Below, in pieces: positions 5,850-14,439 of a stretch of DNA of 64,000 nucleotides (positions are counted from its first letter, which is position 1; every line of letters begins with the position of its first letter). The notes under the pieces were generated by a model, which did no database searches, was not told where the DNA came from, and saw only the letters and a program-made list of their open reading frames with translations. A program made the position numbers and the translations under genes. Source of the DNA: Amnibacterium kyonggiense (GTDB lineage: Bacteria > Actinomycetota > Actinomycetes > Actinomycetales > Microbacteriaceae); contig NZ_SOAM01000001.1 in assembly GCF_004364555.1 (NCBI RefSeq), positions 868,001-932,000 on the forward strand. The letters run 5' to 3'.

Positions 5850-7103
5850 ATGGGCACGGTCACCGCGTACGAGACGGCCGCGGGGAAGCGGTACCGCGTC
5901 CGGTACCGGAAACCGGACCATCGGCAGACTGACAAACGCGGGTTCAAGACCAAGCGTGAGGCCGAGTTGTACCTCGCATCCATGGAGGTGACGGTCGCGC
6001 GCGGCGACTTCGTCGACGCCTCAGCGGCGCGAGCGACCATCGGTGAGCTCGGTGCGGTGTGGGTCGCGAACCTCTCGCATCTGAAGCCCTCGACCGAGCG
6101 GACGACGGAGATCGGGTGGCGTCTCCACGTGCGGCCGAGATGGCAGAACGTTCCGGTATCGGCGGTCCGGCACAGCGACGTGCAGGCCTGGGTCTCCGAG
6201 ATGCGGAAGACGCGGGGCGCGACATCGGTGCAGCGCGCCTACGGCGTGCTCGCGTCGATCCTCGACGTCGCGGTCGCGGACCGGCGGATCCACTCGAATC
6301 CGGCCCGTGGGGTGAAGCTGCCGCGCAAGGTGGGCCGCGAGCACCGATACCTCACCCACGAGCAGGTGAGCAGGCTGGCGGTGGCTGCGGGGGAGTGGGG
6401 GCCGCTGGTGCTGCTGCTCGCCTACTGTGGGCTGCGGTGGGGTGAAGCGGCCGGCCTCCGCGTGCAGGACGTCAACCTCGTCCGGCACCGGTTGTTCGTC
6501 GCGCAGAACGCGGTCGAGGTCGGTGGCGAGATCCATGTCGGGACGCCGAAGACGCACAAGCGCCGCTCGGTGCCGTTCCCGGCAACCCTGACGCCGATGT
6601 TCGAGCAGCTCAGTGCGGGCAAGGGGCCGCTCGACCTGCTGTTCATCGACGAACGCGGCTCCTACATCCATCGGTCGAAGACCGGGAAGGGGTGGTTCTG
6701 GCGGGCCGCCGTCGAGATCGGGCTCGGGGGACTCACACCCCACGACCTCCGGCACACCGCCGCGAGCCTCGCCGTGCAGTCCGGCGCGAACGTCAAGGCG
6801 GTGCAGCGGATGCTCGGGCACTCATCGGCGGCGATGACGCTCGACGTCTACGCGGACCTGTTCGACGACGACCTCGACATCGTCGGCGCCCGCCTGGACG
6901 ACGGGCTGCTCCGAACAGATGTGGGCAAAATGTGGGCAAATCGCGGATCGACACCGGTTCGGCCGCTCGAAAGGCTGCCTCAACCAGGGGTTCTGTCGCT
7001 TCCGAGAAGTGGGCCCCGTGGGGCTCGAACCCACGACCCGCGGAGTAGAAATAGTGGGTTCCCGTGGCGTCGCGTGCGAGCACGGGAGTGCTCTCTGGGT
7101 TGA
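5850..7103 (+). CDS. Tyrosine integrase of element A
   Basis: A 417-residue phage-type site-specific recombinase. The N-terminal arm-binding region (ETAAGKRYRVRYRKP, residues 5-20) precedes a SAM-like core-binding domain and a catalytic domain. The catalytic Arg is in YCGLRWGEAAGL, the HxxR box is HDLRH, the next His is in LGHSS and the nucleophilic Tyr is in TLDVYADLF. AGGAG precedes the ATG. The last 30 residues run through the att repeat at 7008-7044 and into element B DNA, so the present tail (from about RSRNSGFPW) is not the tail this integrase had when it lay next to the tRNA gene. Confidence 0.9.
   Translation: MGTVTAYETAAGKRYRVRYRKPDHRQTDKRGFKTKREAELYLASMEVTVARGDFVDASAARATIGELGAVWVANLSHLKPSTERTTEIGWRLHVRPRWQNVPVSAVRHSDVQAWVSEMRKTRGATSVQRAYGVLASILDVAVADRRIHSNPARGVKLPRKVGREHRYLTHEQVSRLAVAAGEWGPLVLLLAYCGLRWGEAAGLRVQDVNLVRHRLFVAQNAVEVGGEIHVGTPKTHKRRSVPFPATLTPMFEQLSAGKGPLDLLFIDERGSYIHRSKTGKGWFWRAAVEIGLGGLTPHDLRHTAASLAVQSGANVKAVQRMLGHSSAAMTLDVYADLFDDDLDIVGARLDDGLLRTDVGKMWANRGSTPVRPLERLPQPGVLSLPRSGPRGARTHDPRSRNSGFPWRRVRARECSLG
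7008..7044. repeat. Attachment site between elements A and B (37-bp direct repeat)
   Basis: These 37 bases are identical to 18490-18526, the 3' half of tRNA-Lys. Only the T-arm and acceptor side are present; the anticodon and D-arm are absent, so this is not a tRNA gene. It marks the left end of element B and the right end of element A. Confidence 0.9.
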
Positions 7104-7286
7104 TTTCTCGGGGATCGAGGCCTCACCCGATCACAGGAGATGGCACTCGATATCGCCCAATGTTCGGGGTTGATTCGGGCGGCGCGACCCATTTCCGTGC
7201 ACCCCTAACTGGTGTTTTCTCCCAGCATCTGCAGATTCTGTTCATAGGAGTCGGTGGGACGCGACTGGCGGCTCGGTGGCTTCGCG

Positions 7287-7631
7287 TCAGGCCGCCGGAC
7301 GGGCGTGGGGTCCGAACGTGATGATCGCGACGCCAAAGAGGCAGACGAGTGCGCCGATGATGTCCCACCGGTCGGGGCTGAACTTGTCGACGACGACGCC
7401 CCAGGCGAGCGAGCCAGCGACGAAGACGCCGCCATACGCGGCGAGGACACGCCCGAAGCTCGCGTCGGGCTGGAGGGTCGCGATGAAGCCGTAGGCAGCG
7501 AGTGCCATGACGCCGAGACCCGCCCACCAGATGGGCTTGTGCTCCCGGACGCTCTGCCAGATCAGCCAGGCGCCGCCGATCTCGGCGAGGGCCGCGAGGA
7601 CGAAGACGACGATCGTGCGGAAGACGGTCAT
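7287..7631 (-). CDS. YnfA/UPF0060-type small membrane protein
   Basis: This 114-residue protein has four hydrophobic helices. It opens [20 protein letters not shown] and contains the typical small-multidrug-transporter-like pattern with [15 protein letters not shown] and [12 protein letters not shown]. The family is UPF0060, of unsettled transport function and often found in metal-resistance islands. GGGAGG lies seven bases before ATG 7631. It is divergent from the CmtR-like gene with 57 bp between, so the regulator may control both. Confidence 0.8.
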   Translation of the reverse strand: MTVFRTIVVFVLAALAEIGGAWLIWQSVREHKPIWWAGLGVMALAAYGFIATLQPDASFGRVLAAYGGVFVAGSLAWGVVVDKFSPDRWDIIGALVCLFGVAIITFGPHARPAA

Positions 7632-7688
7632 GCTGCATCCTCCCGGATGACCGGCTCGATTGTTCAGCCATCGCTGTATGGTCAGTGG

Positions 7689-8042
7689 GTGCTGACTCTT
7701 GTGTCGCGGCTCGAGGTCATGAACCGGCTCGGGAAAGCGCTCGCCGATCCGACCCGGTCGCGGGTCCTTCTGAGTCTGCTTGAGGCGCCGAGCCATCCGG
7801 CGGTGCTCGCGCGAGAGCTCGGGCTGACTCGGTCGAATGTGTCCAACCACCTTGCCTGCCTCCGTGGCTGCGGGATCGTCGTTGCGGTCCCGGAGGGTCG
7901 GCAGACGCGGTACGAGATCGCCGATGGGCACCTCAGCCGGGCGCTGACCGAGCTCGTCTCGGTCGTCCTCGCCGTCGACGAGGGCGCACCCTGCATTGAC
8001 GAGCGGTGCGACGTCCCGGGCTGCTGCGAGCCGACGTCGTGA
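7689..8042 (+). CDS. cmtR: CmtR-like metal-sensing ArsR-family repressor
   Basis: A 117-residue winged-helix repressor. The recognition region [17 protein letters not shown] contains the two cysteines four residues apart that bind Cd/Pb in CmtR, and the C-terminal tail [15 protein letters not shown] supplies further thiolates. Start chosen at GTG 7689; upstream in-frame sequence has no sensible coding character. The stop overlaps the next gene by four bases (GTGA). Expected role: it binds its own promoter and releases on Cd(II) or Pb(II), switching on the transporter two genes downstream. Confidence 0.85.
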   Translation: MLTLVSRLEVMNRLGKALADPTRSRVLLSLLEAPSHPAVLARELGLTRSNVSNHLACLRGCGIVVAVPEGRQTRYEIADGHLSRALTELVSVVLAVDEGAPCIDERCDVPGCCEPTS

Positions 8043-8353
8043 CCGACGACCAGTCGCGGACGCTGCCGCTGCTGCCGGCTGCGTGCACGCTGTCGGCGTC
8101 CGATGGCGCCGCGCGGCTCGAGGCTTGGCGGGCGTTCGACGCGGACTACCTGCTGGGCACCGACGACCTCGGCCGGGAGTACATCGCCCGATACGCGAAG
8201 GTCCCGGACGCGGAGGAGCGGCTGGCTCGGCTCGTCGAGCGGGAGTCGACCTGCTGCTCCTTCGCGACCTGGTCGATCGAGCGCACCGAGCACCACCTCC
8301 GGCTCTTGGTCAGCGGGACGCCGGATGCGCTCTCGGCGCTGAGCATCCGATGA
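8039..8353 (+). CDS. Small hypothetical protein with Cys-Cys motif
   Basis: A 104-residue soluble protein starting at the GTG that overlaps the cmtR stop. The only marked motif is [10 protein letters not shown] near residue 80, a vicinal Cys pair that could bind a soft metal. The rest is acidic and helical. Sitting between a thiol metal sensor and a cation transporter, with four-base overlaps on each side, it is probably a metal-binding accessory protein. No family name can be given with certainty. Confidence 0.7.
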   Translation: MTDDQSRTLPLLPAACTLSASDGAARLEAWRAFDADYLLGTDDLGREYIARYAKVPDAEERLARLVERESTCCSFATWSIERTEHHLRLLVSGTPDALSALSIR

Positions 8354-9042
8354 CGGGGCCCGCGCCCGCCGGCACGTTCCTGCCCGCCGGCCGGCGTGCG
8401 GCGCTGGTGCGCCGCGTCCGGTTCCTCGTGGTGTTCACCATCGCGTACAACCTGATCGAGGCCGTCCTCGCGATCGCAGCGGGCACCGTCTCGGACTCGA
8501 GCGCGCTCCTGGCCTTCGGTCTCGATTCGGTCATCGAGGTGTCGTCGGCGGCAGCCGTCGCATGGCAGTTCTCGGGCGGAGACCCGGAAGCGCGCGAACG
8601 CATCACCTTGCGCGTCGTCGCGATCTCGTTCTTCGCGCTGGCGGCGTTCGTCGCCGTCGATGCCGTGACCACCTTGATCAGCGGCCACGAGCCGCACCGC
8701 TCGGCAGTCGGAATCCTGCTCGCGGCGCTCAGCCTGCTGGTCATGCCGGTCGTGTCGCTCGTCCAGCGGCGGTCGGGCCTCAGCCTCGGATCGCAGTCCG
8801 TCGTCGCCGACTCGAAGCAGACGCTGCTGTGCACCTACATGTCGGCCGCGCTACTCCTCGGGTTGCTGGCGAACGCGCTGCTCGGCTGGTGGTGGGCTGA
8901 CCCGATCGCGGGGCTGGTGATCGCGGCGTTGGCGCTGCGTGAAGGAGTCGAGGCGTGGCGCGGCGAGGTCTGTTCGCCTGCGGAGTTCCTGTTCACCGGC
9001 GGCGACGACCGCGACGACGACGATCACGCAGATCGCGCCTGA
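8350..9042 (+). CDS. Cation-diffusion-type transporter 1
   Basis: A 230-residue membrane protein with about five to six helices. FGLDSVIEVSSA and ADSKQTLLC supply the acidic residues typical of cation diffusion facilitator transporters, which exchange divalent metal ions for protons. The C-terminal tail is Asp/His rich (DDRDDDDHADRA) and could bind metal. It is short for the family and lacks a full cytoplasmic domain. Last gene of the cmtR operon (ATGA overlap). Its probable job is efflux of the metal sensed by CmtR. Confidence 0.75.
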   Translation: MTGPAPAGTFLPAGRRAALVRRVRFLVVFTIAYNLIEAVLAIAAGTVSDSSALLAFGLDSVIEVSSAAAVAWQFSGGDPEARERITLRVVAISFFALAAFVAVDAVTTLISGHEPHRSAVGILLAALSLLVMPVVSLVQRRSGLSLGSQSVVADSKQTLLCTYMSAALLLGLLANALLGWWWADPIAGLVIAALALREGVEAWRGEVCSPAEFLFTGGDDRDDDDHADRA

Positions 9043-9056
9043 CCGGCCGATCGCGA

Positions 9057-9073
9057 GGGTGCTGCGAGCACCC
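9057..9073. terminator. Bidirectional hairpin between convergent operons
   Basis: GGGTGCT and AGCACCC arms with a 3-nt loop lie between the end of the transporter gene and the end of arsC. No T-run is present. Confidence 0.45.
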
Positions 9074-9081
9074 GCGTGGGC

Positions 9082-9468
9082 TCAGTTCTGAACGATGTCC
9101 GCGCGGATGCGCGCCGCGACATGCTCGCGGAGTGGCTGGACGGCTTCGGTGTCCCAGGAGGTCGGGTCTGGGAACGCCCACTGCAGGACCCGTCCGCGGG
9201 GTTTGCTCGGCAGCTCGAGTCCGGGCTTCATGAGCACCACGATGTCGGCCCGGTCGAGATCCGCGCTGGTCACTGCACGGGGAACCCGGTCGGCGATGTC
9301 GAGCCCGAGCTCGGCGATCGTCCCGACGATCGCGGGATTGATCACGTCGGCCGGGCTCAGTCCTGCTGAGGTGGCGAGGAAGCGGTCGCCGGCGAGGTGC
9401 TCGAGCAGGGCTGCGCCGAGTTGCGAGCGGCCCGCGTTGTGCTGGCAGATGAAGAGCACCTCGGTCAT
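9082..9468 (-). CDS. arsC: Arsenate reductase, low-MW phosphatase type
   Basis: A 128-residue protein with the P-loop CQHNAGRS (C-x5-R) at residues 8-15 and the acid-catalyst FPDP segment near residue 105, as in thioredoxin- or mycothiol-linked ArsC enzymes. It reduces arsenate to arsenite. In actinobacteria the usual thiol partner is mycothiol or mycoredoxin; that is family knowledge, not visible here. Start at ATG 9468 overlaps the stop of the flavoprotein gene upstream (ATGA), so it is the last gene of the three-gene aquaporin operon. Confidence 0.88.
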   Translation of the reverse strand: MTEVLFICQHNAGRSQLGAALLEHLAGDRFLATSAGLSPADVINPAIVGTIAELGLDIADRVPRAVTSADLDRADIVVLMKPGLELPSKPRGRVLQWAFPDPTSWDTEAVQPLREHVAARIRADIVQN

Positions 9469-10850
9469 GCGCGGACCTCGACCTTCACGTGCTCGCGCTC
9501 CCATCGCTGCGTCGCGACCTGGACCGCGTCCCACGGGGAGCCGAGCGGCGGTGTGTAGGAGAGGTCGAGGTCGCTGATCCCGGCGACCGTCATGCCGTGG
9601 AAGAGCGCCGTGGCGAAGGTGTCGACCCGCTTGGCGGTCTCGGTGCCGCGGGCGCCGACGAGCTGCGCGCCGAGCAGCTTGCCGGTCTCGCCGTCACCGG
9701 TGACACGGATGCTGATCGGCTGCGCGCCCGGGTAGTAGGCCTTGTGGTCGTCCGCGACGGCGGTGGTGCTGACCGGGGAGAAGCCCGCCGGGATCGCTTC
9801 ATGCTCGCGCAGGCCAGTGCGGGCGGCGACGAGGTCGAAGACCTTGACGACCTGCGTGCCGACACTGCCGGCGAACCGGGCGGTGCCGCCGAGTGCGTTC
9901 TCGCCCGCTATGCGGCCCTGCTTGTGGGCGGTGGTGCCCAGCGGGAGGTAGGTGACGCCGAGGAGTGGGTGGTGGGTGACGACGCCGTCACCGGCGGCGA
10001 AGACGTGCGGAAGGCCGGTGCGCATCGACTCGTCGACGACGACGGCGCGCCCTGCGCCGAGTTGAGCGCCGGCGCGCTGAAGGAGGTCGGTGTTCGGGCG
10101 GACGCCGACGACAGCGAGGACGAGGTCGGCGGTGCGCTCGAAGGGGGCGTCGTCGTGCCGGCCGGAGACGACCAGGCTGTGGTCGGTCTTGGTGACGGCT
10201 TCGACGCGGGCGCTGGTGATGACCTCGACGCCGTGGCTGTCGAGCTCGCGGTGCACGAGGGCGCCGAGCTCGGGGTCGAGCGTGGAGAGCACCTCGGGGC
10301 CCCGCTGCAGCTGGGTGACCTTGAGGCCGCGGATGGTGAGGGCTTCGGCCATCTCGAGTCCGACGTAGCCGGCGCCGATGATGATCGCGGTCTTGGGGTC
10401 GCGGTCGGTGAGGTGGGCGTCGAGGGCGAAGGTGTCGCCCATGGAGTGGAGGACGTGGACGCCGTCGTCGGGACCGAGGGTGTCGAGCCCGGCGATGCCG
10501 GCCGCGGACGGGAGCGCGCCGGTGCCGACGATGAGCTCGTCGTAGCGCAGGTCGGTCTCGGTGCCGGTGCTGTCGCGGACGGTGAGGCGCTGGCCGGGGA
10601 CGTCGATCGCGGTGGCGAAGGTGTCGAGGCGGAGCCGCATGCCGGTGGCTTCGAGTTCGGCGTGGGTGCGATGGGCGAGGGACTGCCAGGGGGCGACCTC
10701 GCCGGAGAAGTAGTACGGGATCCCGCAGATCGAGAAGTTCGGGTACGAGTCCGCGACGACGACGGTCACGTCGACGGAAGGGTCGAGCTCGCGGGCGCGG
10801 AGTGCGGCGGAGATGCCGGCGTCGCTGCCGCCGATGGCGATGAGGTGCAT
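9465..10850 (-). CDS. FAD/NAD(P) disulphide reductase, CoA-disulphide-reductase-like
   Basis: A 461-residue flavoprotein. An N-terminal FAD fold (AIGGSDAGISAALRARE) is followed by FSICGIPYYFSG, where Cys near residue 43 is the single redox Cys of CoA-disulphide and NADH-oxidase type enzymes. A second nucleotide fold is AIIIGAGYVGLEMAEAL near residue 155. The C-terminal dimerisation domain is present (DTFATALFHGMTV). Placed between an aquaporin and arsC, it may regenerate a thiol needed for arsenate reduction or cope with thiol stress. The role is inference; substrate unknown. Confidence 0.8.
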   Translation of the reverse strand: MHLIAIGGSDAGISAALRARELDPSVDVTVVVADSYPNFSICGIPYYFSGEVAPWQSLAHRTHAELEATGMRLRLDTFATAIDVPGQRLTVRDSTGTETDLRYDELIVGTGALPSAAGIAGLDTLGPDDGVHVLHSMGDTFALDAHLTDRDPKTAIIIGAGYVGLEMAEALTIRGLKVTQLQRGPEVLSTLDPELGALVHRELDSHGVEVITSARVEAVTKTDHSLVVSGRHDDAPFERTADLVLAVVGVRPNTDLLQRAGAQLGAGRAVVVDESMRTGLPHVFAAGDGVVTHHPLLGVTYLPLGTTAHKQGRIAGENALGGTARFAGSVGTQVVKVFDLVAARTGLREHEAIPAGFSPVSTTAVADDHKAYYPGAQPISIRVTGDGETGKLLGAQLVGARGTETAKRVDTFATALFHGMTVAGISDLDLSYTPPLGSPWDAVQVATQRWEREHVKVEVRA

Positions 10851-10869
10851 GGTGGTGGCCTTCCGGTGG

Positions 10870-11619
10870 TCAGATCGCTGCGTCGTCGACCGGGTGGGGC
10901 AGGACGACGCGGTCGGCCGCGCGGGTGGCGGCCGGGAACAGGAGCAGGGCCAGCGCGAGCCCGATGGCGGCGCCGACGAGTTGCGCGAGAAGGAACGTCG
11001 GCACTGAGGCGGGGGCGATGCCGGCGAAGGTGGCGGAGAAAACGCGGGCGATGGTCACGGCGGGGTTCGCGAACGAGGTCGAGCTGGTGAACCAGTACGC
11101 GGCCCCGATGTACGCCCCGACCGCCGGGGCTGCGAGGGCGCCGCGTCCGGTGGCGGCGAGGCCGAAGATCAGCAGCACGAGCACTGAGGTGGCGACGACC
11201 TCGCCGAGCAGCGTCCCCGGCGTGACCCGGTTCGTGACCGAGATCGCGGGGGCGATGTCGAACATCGCGTTCGCGAGCAGGGCGCCGAGGATCCCGCCGA
11301 CGATCTGCGCCCCGACGTAGACGCCGACCGTGCGGCCGGGAAGTCCGGTCCCGCGCCTGCGGCCGACGACCCAGTCAGTGATGGATACGACGGGGTTGAA
11401 GTGCGCGCCTGACACGGGGCCGAGCAGCAGGATCAGCACGGTCAGCCCCAGGGCGGTGGTGAGGCTGTTCTCCAGCAGCTGGAGCCCGACATCGTTCGGC
11501 GAGAGGTGCTGCGCGGCGATCCCGGACCCGATCACGACCGTCACGAGTAGCCCGGTGCCGAGCGCTTCTGCGAGCAGGCGGCGGAGCAGGGGCGGCCGGT
11601 CGGGGTGGTCGTCGTTCAT
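10870..11619 (-). CDS. Aquaporin/AqpS-like arsenite channel
   Basis: A 249-residue MIP-family channel with six helices and two half-helix motifs, NPV (AHFNPVVS, near residue 85) and NPA (FANPAVT, near residue 195). In other ars clusters AqpS lets arsenite leave the cell down its gradient. No ArsB or Acr3 pump is in the window, so this channel may be the only arsenite exit here. ATG 11619 is preferred to an upstream start that would run into the operator region. It is divergent from the ArsR-ArsC fusion and leads the aqp-flavoprotein-arsC operon. Confidence 0.85.
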   Translation of the reverse strand: MNDDHPDRPPLLRRLLAEALGTGLLVTVVIGSGIAAQHLSPNDVGLQLLENSLTTALGLTVLILLLGPVSGAHFNPVVSITDWVVGRRRGTGLPGRTVGVYVGAQIVGGILGALLANAMFDIAPAISVTNRVTPGTLLGEVVATSVLVLLIFGLAATGRGALAAPAVGAYIGAAYWFTSSTSFANPAVTIARVFSATFAGIAPASVPTFLLAQLVGAAIGLALALLLFPAATRAADRVVLPHPVDDAAI

Positions 11620-11642
11620 CGGTCGCCATCTTGACGAGTTCA

Positions 11643-11668
11643 ATTGCCTCAGTCAAGATTGAGGCAAT
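11643..11668. promoter_or_regulatory. Operator between aquaporin operon and arsR-arsC fusion
   Basis: A perfect inverted repeat, ATTGCCTCA and TGAGGCAAT with an 8-base spacer, reaches the first bases of the fusion gene. TTGACG at 11631 is a candidate -35 for the rightward promoter, which would put the -10 inside the repeat. It probably binds the ArsR domain and represses both directions. Confidence 0.7.
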
Positions 11669-12362
11669 GAACGTCGAGTTAACGCAGGATCGGGCGCAGC
11701 GGGCCGCGAAGCACGCCGCGCTCTCCGACGAGGTTCGGCTGCACATCGTCGACCTCCTCGCGTCCGGGGATCTCTCCTCGACCGAGCTGCTCGCGGTGCT
11801 CGGCATCGGGTCGAACCTGCTTGCGCATCACCTCAAGGTGCTCGAGACGGCCGGCCTCGTCGCCCGGCACCGGTCCGAGGCCGACCGTCGCCGCAGCTAC
11901 GTCCGACTCCTGCCCGGCGGGTTCGACCTGCTGACCCCGGTCCCGGTGGACCGCGCGGATCGTGTCGTGTTCGTCTGCACCGCCAACTCGGCCCGGTCGC
12001 AGCTCGCCGCGGCGCTCTGGCGGCAGGCGAGTCAGGTGCCGGTCGTGTCCGCCGGGACGCGTCCCGCCGAGGCGGTCGACCCGGGTGCGATCGCGACTGC
12101 TCAGCGTCACGGGCTCGCGTTCACGCCGGTCCGACCCGCCGCGCTCGACACGGTGCGGCTCGACCGGGACCTGGTGATCACGGTCTGCGACTCCGCGCAC
12201 GAGGAACTCGCCGGTGCTGACGCGTTGCACTGGTCCGTCCCGGACCCGGTGCGCCGCGGCACCCAGGACGCCTTCGACGCCGCGTTCGAGGACCTCGTGC
12301 GCCGCATCGACGACCTCGCCCCACGGATCAGCCCGGGGTCGGGCTCCCGCCCGACCGAATAG
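11667..12362 (+). CDS. ArsR-ArsC fusion: arsenic repressor plus arsenate reductase
   Basis: A 231-residue two-domain protein. Residues 10-95 are an ArsR-type winged helix (HAALSDEVRLHIVDLLASG and LLAHHLKVLETAGLV). Residues 105-225 are a low-MW phosphatase-type arsenate reductase with P-loop VCTANSARSQ (C-x5-R) and a VPDP acid segment. The N-terminal domain lacks the classic CxC arsenite site, so sensing may use other thiols. The ATG at 11667 overlaps its own operator, suggesting autoregulation and a short or absent leader. It is divergent from the aquaporin operon. Confidence 0.88.
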   Translation: MNVELTQDRAQRAAKHAALSDEVRLHIVDLLASGDLSSTELLAVLGIGSNLLAHHLKVLETAGLVARHRSEADRRRSYVRLLPGGFDLLTPVPVDRADRVVFVCTANSARSQLAAALWRQASQVPVVSAGTRPAEAVDPGAIATAQRHGLAFTPVRPAALDTVRLDRDLVITVCDSAHEELAGADALHWSVPDPVRRGTQDAFDAAFEDLVRRIDDLAPRISPGSGSRPTE

Positions 12363-12371
12363 GACGGTCGA

Positions 12372-12980
12372 TCAGTCGGAGGTGGGGGTCCGGAAGATGC
12401 CGACCGCCTCTCGAACGGCGTAGAAGACGATCACGAGACCCGCGACCGGATCCGCCCACCACCACCCGAGTGTCAGATCGAGCAGGACGCCGAGGAGCAC
12501 AGCGACGGCGAGCAGGCCGTCGATGAACGTCACGCGTCCCTCGGTCTCGAGGACCGGGTTGCCGAGCGCCCGCCCGGTGCGCGCCTTGAGGGCGGCGAGG
12601 GTGAACATCACCGCCGCGGTGACCGCGGTCCAGACGATGCCGCCGATGCTCGGGACCGCGCGGTGCCCGGCGAGCAGCGCGATCGTGGACTGGACCAGTA
12701 GGTAGGCCGCGAGGAGCAGGAATGCGACGCCGATCATGCGTAGCCCCCGCCGTTGGCGCGCTTCACCCGTCCCCGAGAGCTCCCACAGCACGACGGTGGA
12801 CGCACCGATCTCGATGAGGCTGTCCAGACCGAACCCCGCCAGTGCGACGGACGAGGCGGGGATCGCCAGGGCCGCCAGCACCACGACTCCGACGACGTTC
12901 CATCCGAGCGTGACCCACTCGAGCTGCCGCCCGCGGCGGAGCAGAAGCATGTCGCGGTCACGCCCCTCTGTTGCCGTCAC
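12372..12980 (-). CDS. Cation-diffusion-type transporter 2
   Basis: A 202-residue membrane protein related to the transporter at 8350, with the same FGLDSLIEIGAS motif and the same LGWWWADPVAGLVI helix. Start chosen at GTG 12980, with GGGAG upstream; ATG 12948 is the alternative. It is convergent with the ArsR-ArsC fusion (9-bp gap) and lies 59 bp downstream of the ArsO-like gene on the same strand. Substrate unknown; a divalent metal or metalloid-linked cation is likely. Confidence 0.7.
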   Translation of the reverse strand: MTATEGRDRDMLLLRRGRQLEWVTLGWNVVGVVVLAALAIPASSVALAGFGLDSLIEIGASTVVLWELSGTGEARQRRGLRMIGVAFLLLAAYLLVQSTIALLAGHRAVPSIGGIVWTAVTAAVMFTLAALKARTGRALGNPVLETEGRVTFIDGLLAVAVLLGVLLDLTLGWWWADPVAGLVIVFYAVREAVGIFRTPTSD

Positions 12981-13039
12981 AACCTCGATGCTCCCAGTCG
13001 GTAAGACCGTCCTGCTCAGTCGGGCACGAAGCGGTTGGC

Positions 13040-14353
13040 CTACACGCCGGCCGGGAGCAGCCCAAGCTGCAGGACCTGCTTCGTCGGCGTGCAGCACGAC
13101 GCCGCCCCGTCTTCGACGTCGAACAGGCCGCTGCCGCCGCAGACGCCGGTGTCCGGCAGCGCCAGCTCGACCCGTGCGGCCGCGGCGGTGTCGCCCGCGA
13201 GCATCGCGACGACGCTGCGGACCTGCTCGTACCCGGTCATCGCCAGAAACGTCGGCGCCCGCCCGTACGACTTCGCACCCAGCAGATAGAACCCCGGCTC
13301 CGGCTGCGCGAGATCCGCAGCCCCCGTCGCCTTCACCGTGCCGCAGGAGTGGATGTTCGGGTCGACCTCGGCCGCGAGCCGACGGGGCGCCTGCAGCGTC
13401 GGATCGAGGTCGAGTCGCACCTCGGACAGGAACGACAGATCCGGCCGAAACCCGGTCAGCACCACCACCCGGTCCACCCCCAGGACTTTCCGGCCGTCCT
13501 CCGCGATCACCGTCACAACGTCGCCGGTCTGCTCGATCGCCCGGATCCGGAACCCGGTCACGAGGTGCACCGCACCGGCGTCCACCGCTTCGCGCGCCCG
13601 GATTCCCAGCGCCCCACGGGCTGGGAGCTGGTCCGCCGCACCACCACCGAGGGCGTCGCCGATATCCCCGCGACGGAGGACCCAGGTGACCCGAGTGTCC
13701 GGGTGGCTGTCGCGGAGCCGGGCGAGCTCGTTCACCGCGGTCATCGCGGAATGGCCGCTCCCAATGACCACCACGTGCCGGCCAGTGAACCTGTCGTCAT
13801 TGGCGAGGTCCGGGACCCGGTAGCTGACCGCTGCGCTAGTCCGCTCACCGAGCGCAGGCAGCCCGTCCGCACCGGCCGGACTCGGCTTCGTCCACGTCCC
13901 CGACGCATCCAATACGGCTCGCGCGAGGATCCGCTCTTCGACCCCATCGGACGTGGTGACGTGCACGACGAACGGCTGCTCCACCCGCCCGGCATCGACG
14001 ATCCGATCCCGACCCAACCGAGTCACGCCCGTGACGCGAACCCCCGTCCTCACCCGGTCGCCCAGCGCGGCCGCGAGTGGCGCGAGGTACGACTCGACCC
14101 ACTCGGTGCCCAACGGGTAGCCGTCCGTCGGCGCCGTCCAACCGGTCCCCGCCAGAAGGCGGGCCGCGGCCGCATCGACAAGCTCGCCCCATCCCGAGAA
14201 CAGCCGCACATGCCCCCACTGACGCACCGCCGCAGCGGGACGGTCACCGGACTCGAGCACCGACGGCTCGATGCCGCGTTCGAGGAGATGCGCCGCAGCC
14301 GCGAGACCCTGCGGCCCGGCTCCGATCACGACGACTGGCAGCGACTCGTCCAC
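13040..14353 (-). CDS. ArsO-like flavin monooxygenase
   Basis: A 437-residue flavoprotein with an N-terminal FAD fold (VVVIGAGPQGLAAAAHLLE) and an internal NADPH fold (VVVIGSGHSAMTAVNEL near residue 195), the layout of FMO/ArsO oxidoreductases of ars operons. The C-terminus is Cys-rich (GVCGGSG and ASCCTP), which could bind arsenic. Divergent from arsR with 86 bp between, so it should be induced by arsenite. ArsO chemistry is not firmly settled; oxidation of an arsenical is the likely role. Confidence 0.75.
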   Translation of the reverse strand: MDESLPVVVIGAGPQGLAAAAHLLERGIEPSVLESGDRPAAAVRQWGHVRLFSGWGELVDAAAARLLAGTGWTAPTDGYPLGTEWVESYLAPLAAALGDRVRTGVRVTGVTRLGRDRIVDAGRVEQPFVVHVTTSDGVEERILARAVLDASGTWTKPSPAGADGLPALGERTSAAVSYRVPDLANDDRFTGRHVVVIGSGHSAMTAVNELARLRDSHPDTRVTWVLRRGDIGDALGGGAADQLPARGALGIRAREAVDAGAVHLVTGFRIRAIEQTGDVVTVIAEDGRKVLGVDRVVVLTGFRPDLSFLSEVRLDLDPTLQAPRRLAAEVDPNIHSCGTVKATGAADLAQPEPGFYLLGAKSYGRAPTFLAMTGYEQVRSVVAMLAGDTAAAARVELALPDTGVCGGSGLFDVEDGAASCCTPTKQVLQLGLLPAGV

Positions 14354-14364
14354 TTCGGGGTCCT

Positions 14365-14408
14365 TCCATCGATGAACTACGATGGATCGACGATGCTCGA
14401 TGTATCGA
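14365..14408. promoter_or_regulatory. Operator region between arsO-like and arsR genes
   Basis: Two dyads are visible: TCCATCG and CGATGGA (14365-14371 with 14380-14386), and TCGAT-GT-ATCGA (14397-14408). They fill the divergent promoter gap and are probably ArsR boxes controlling both genes. Confidence 0.65.
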
Positions 14409-14439
14409 CAGATGTCAATACGACTGTCAGGATGACGCC

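Noticed and set aside
7008-7044. A second tRNA-Lys gene
   Set aside because: Only the 3' half is present; the anticodon stem and 5' half are missing, so it is an attachment repeat.
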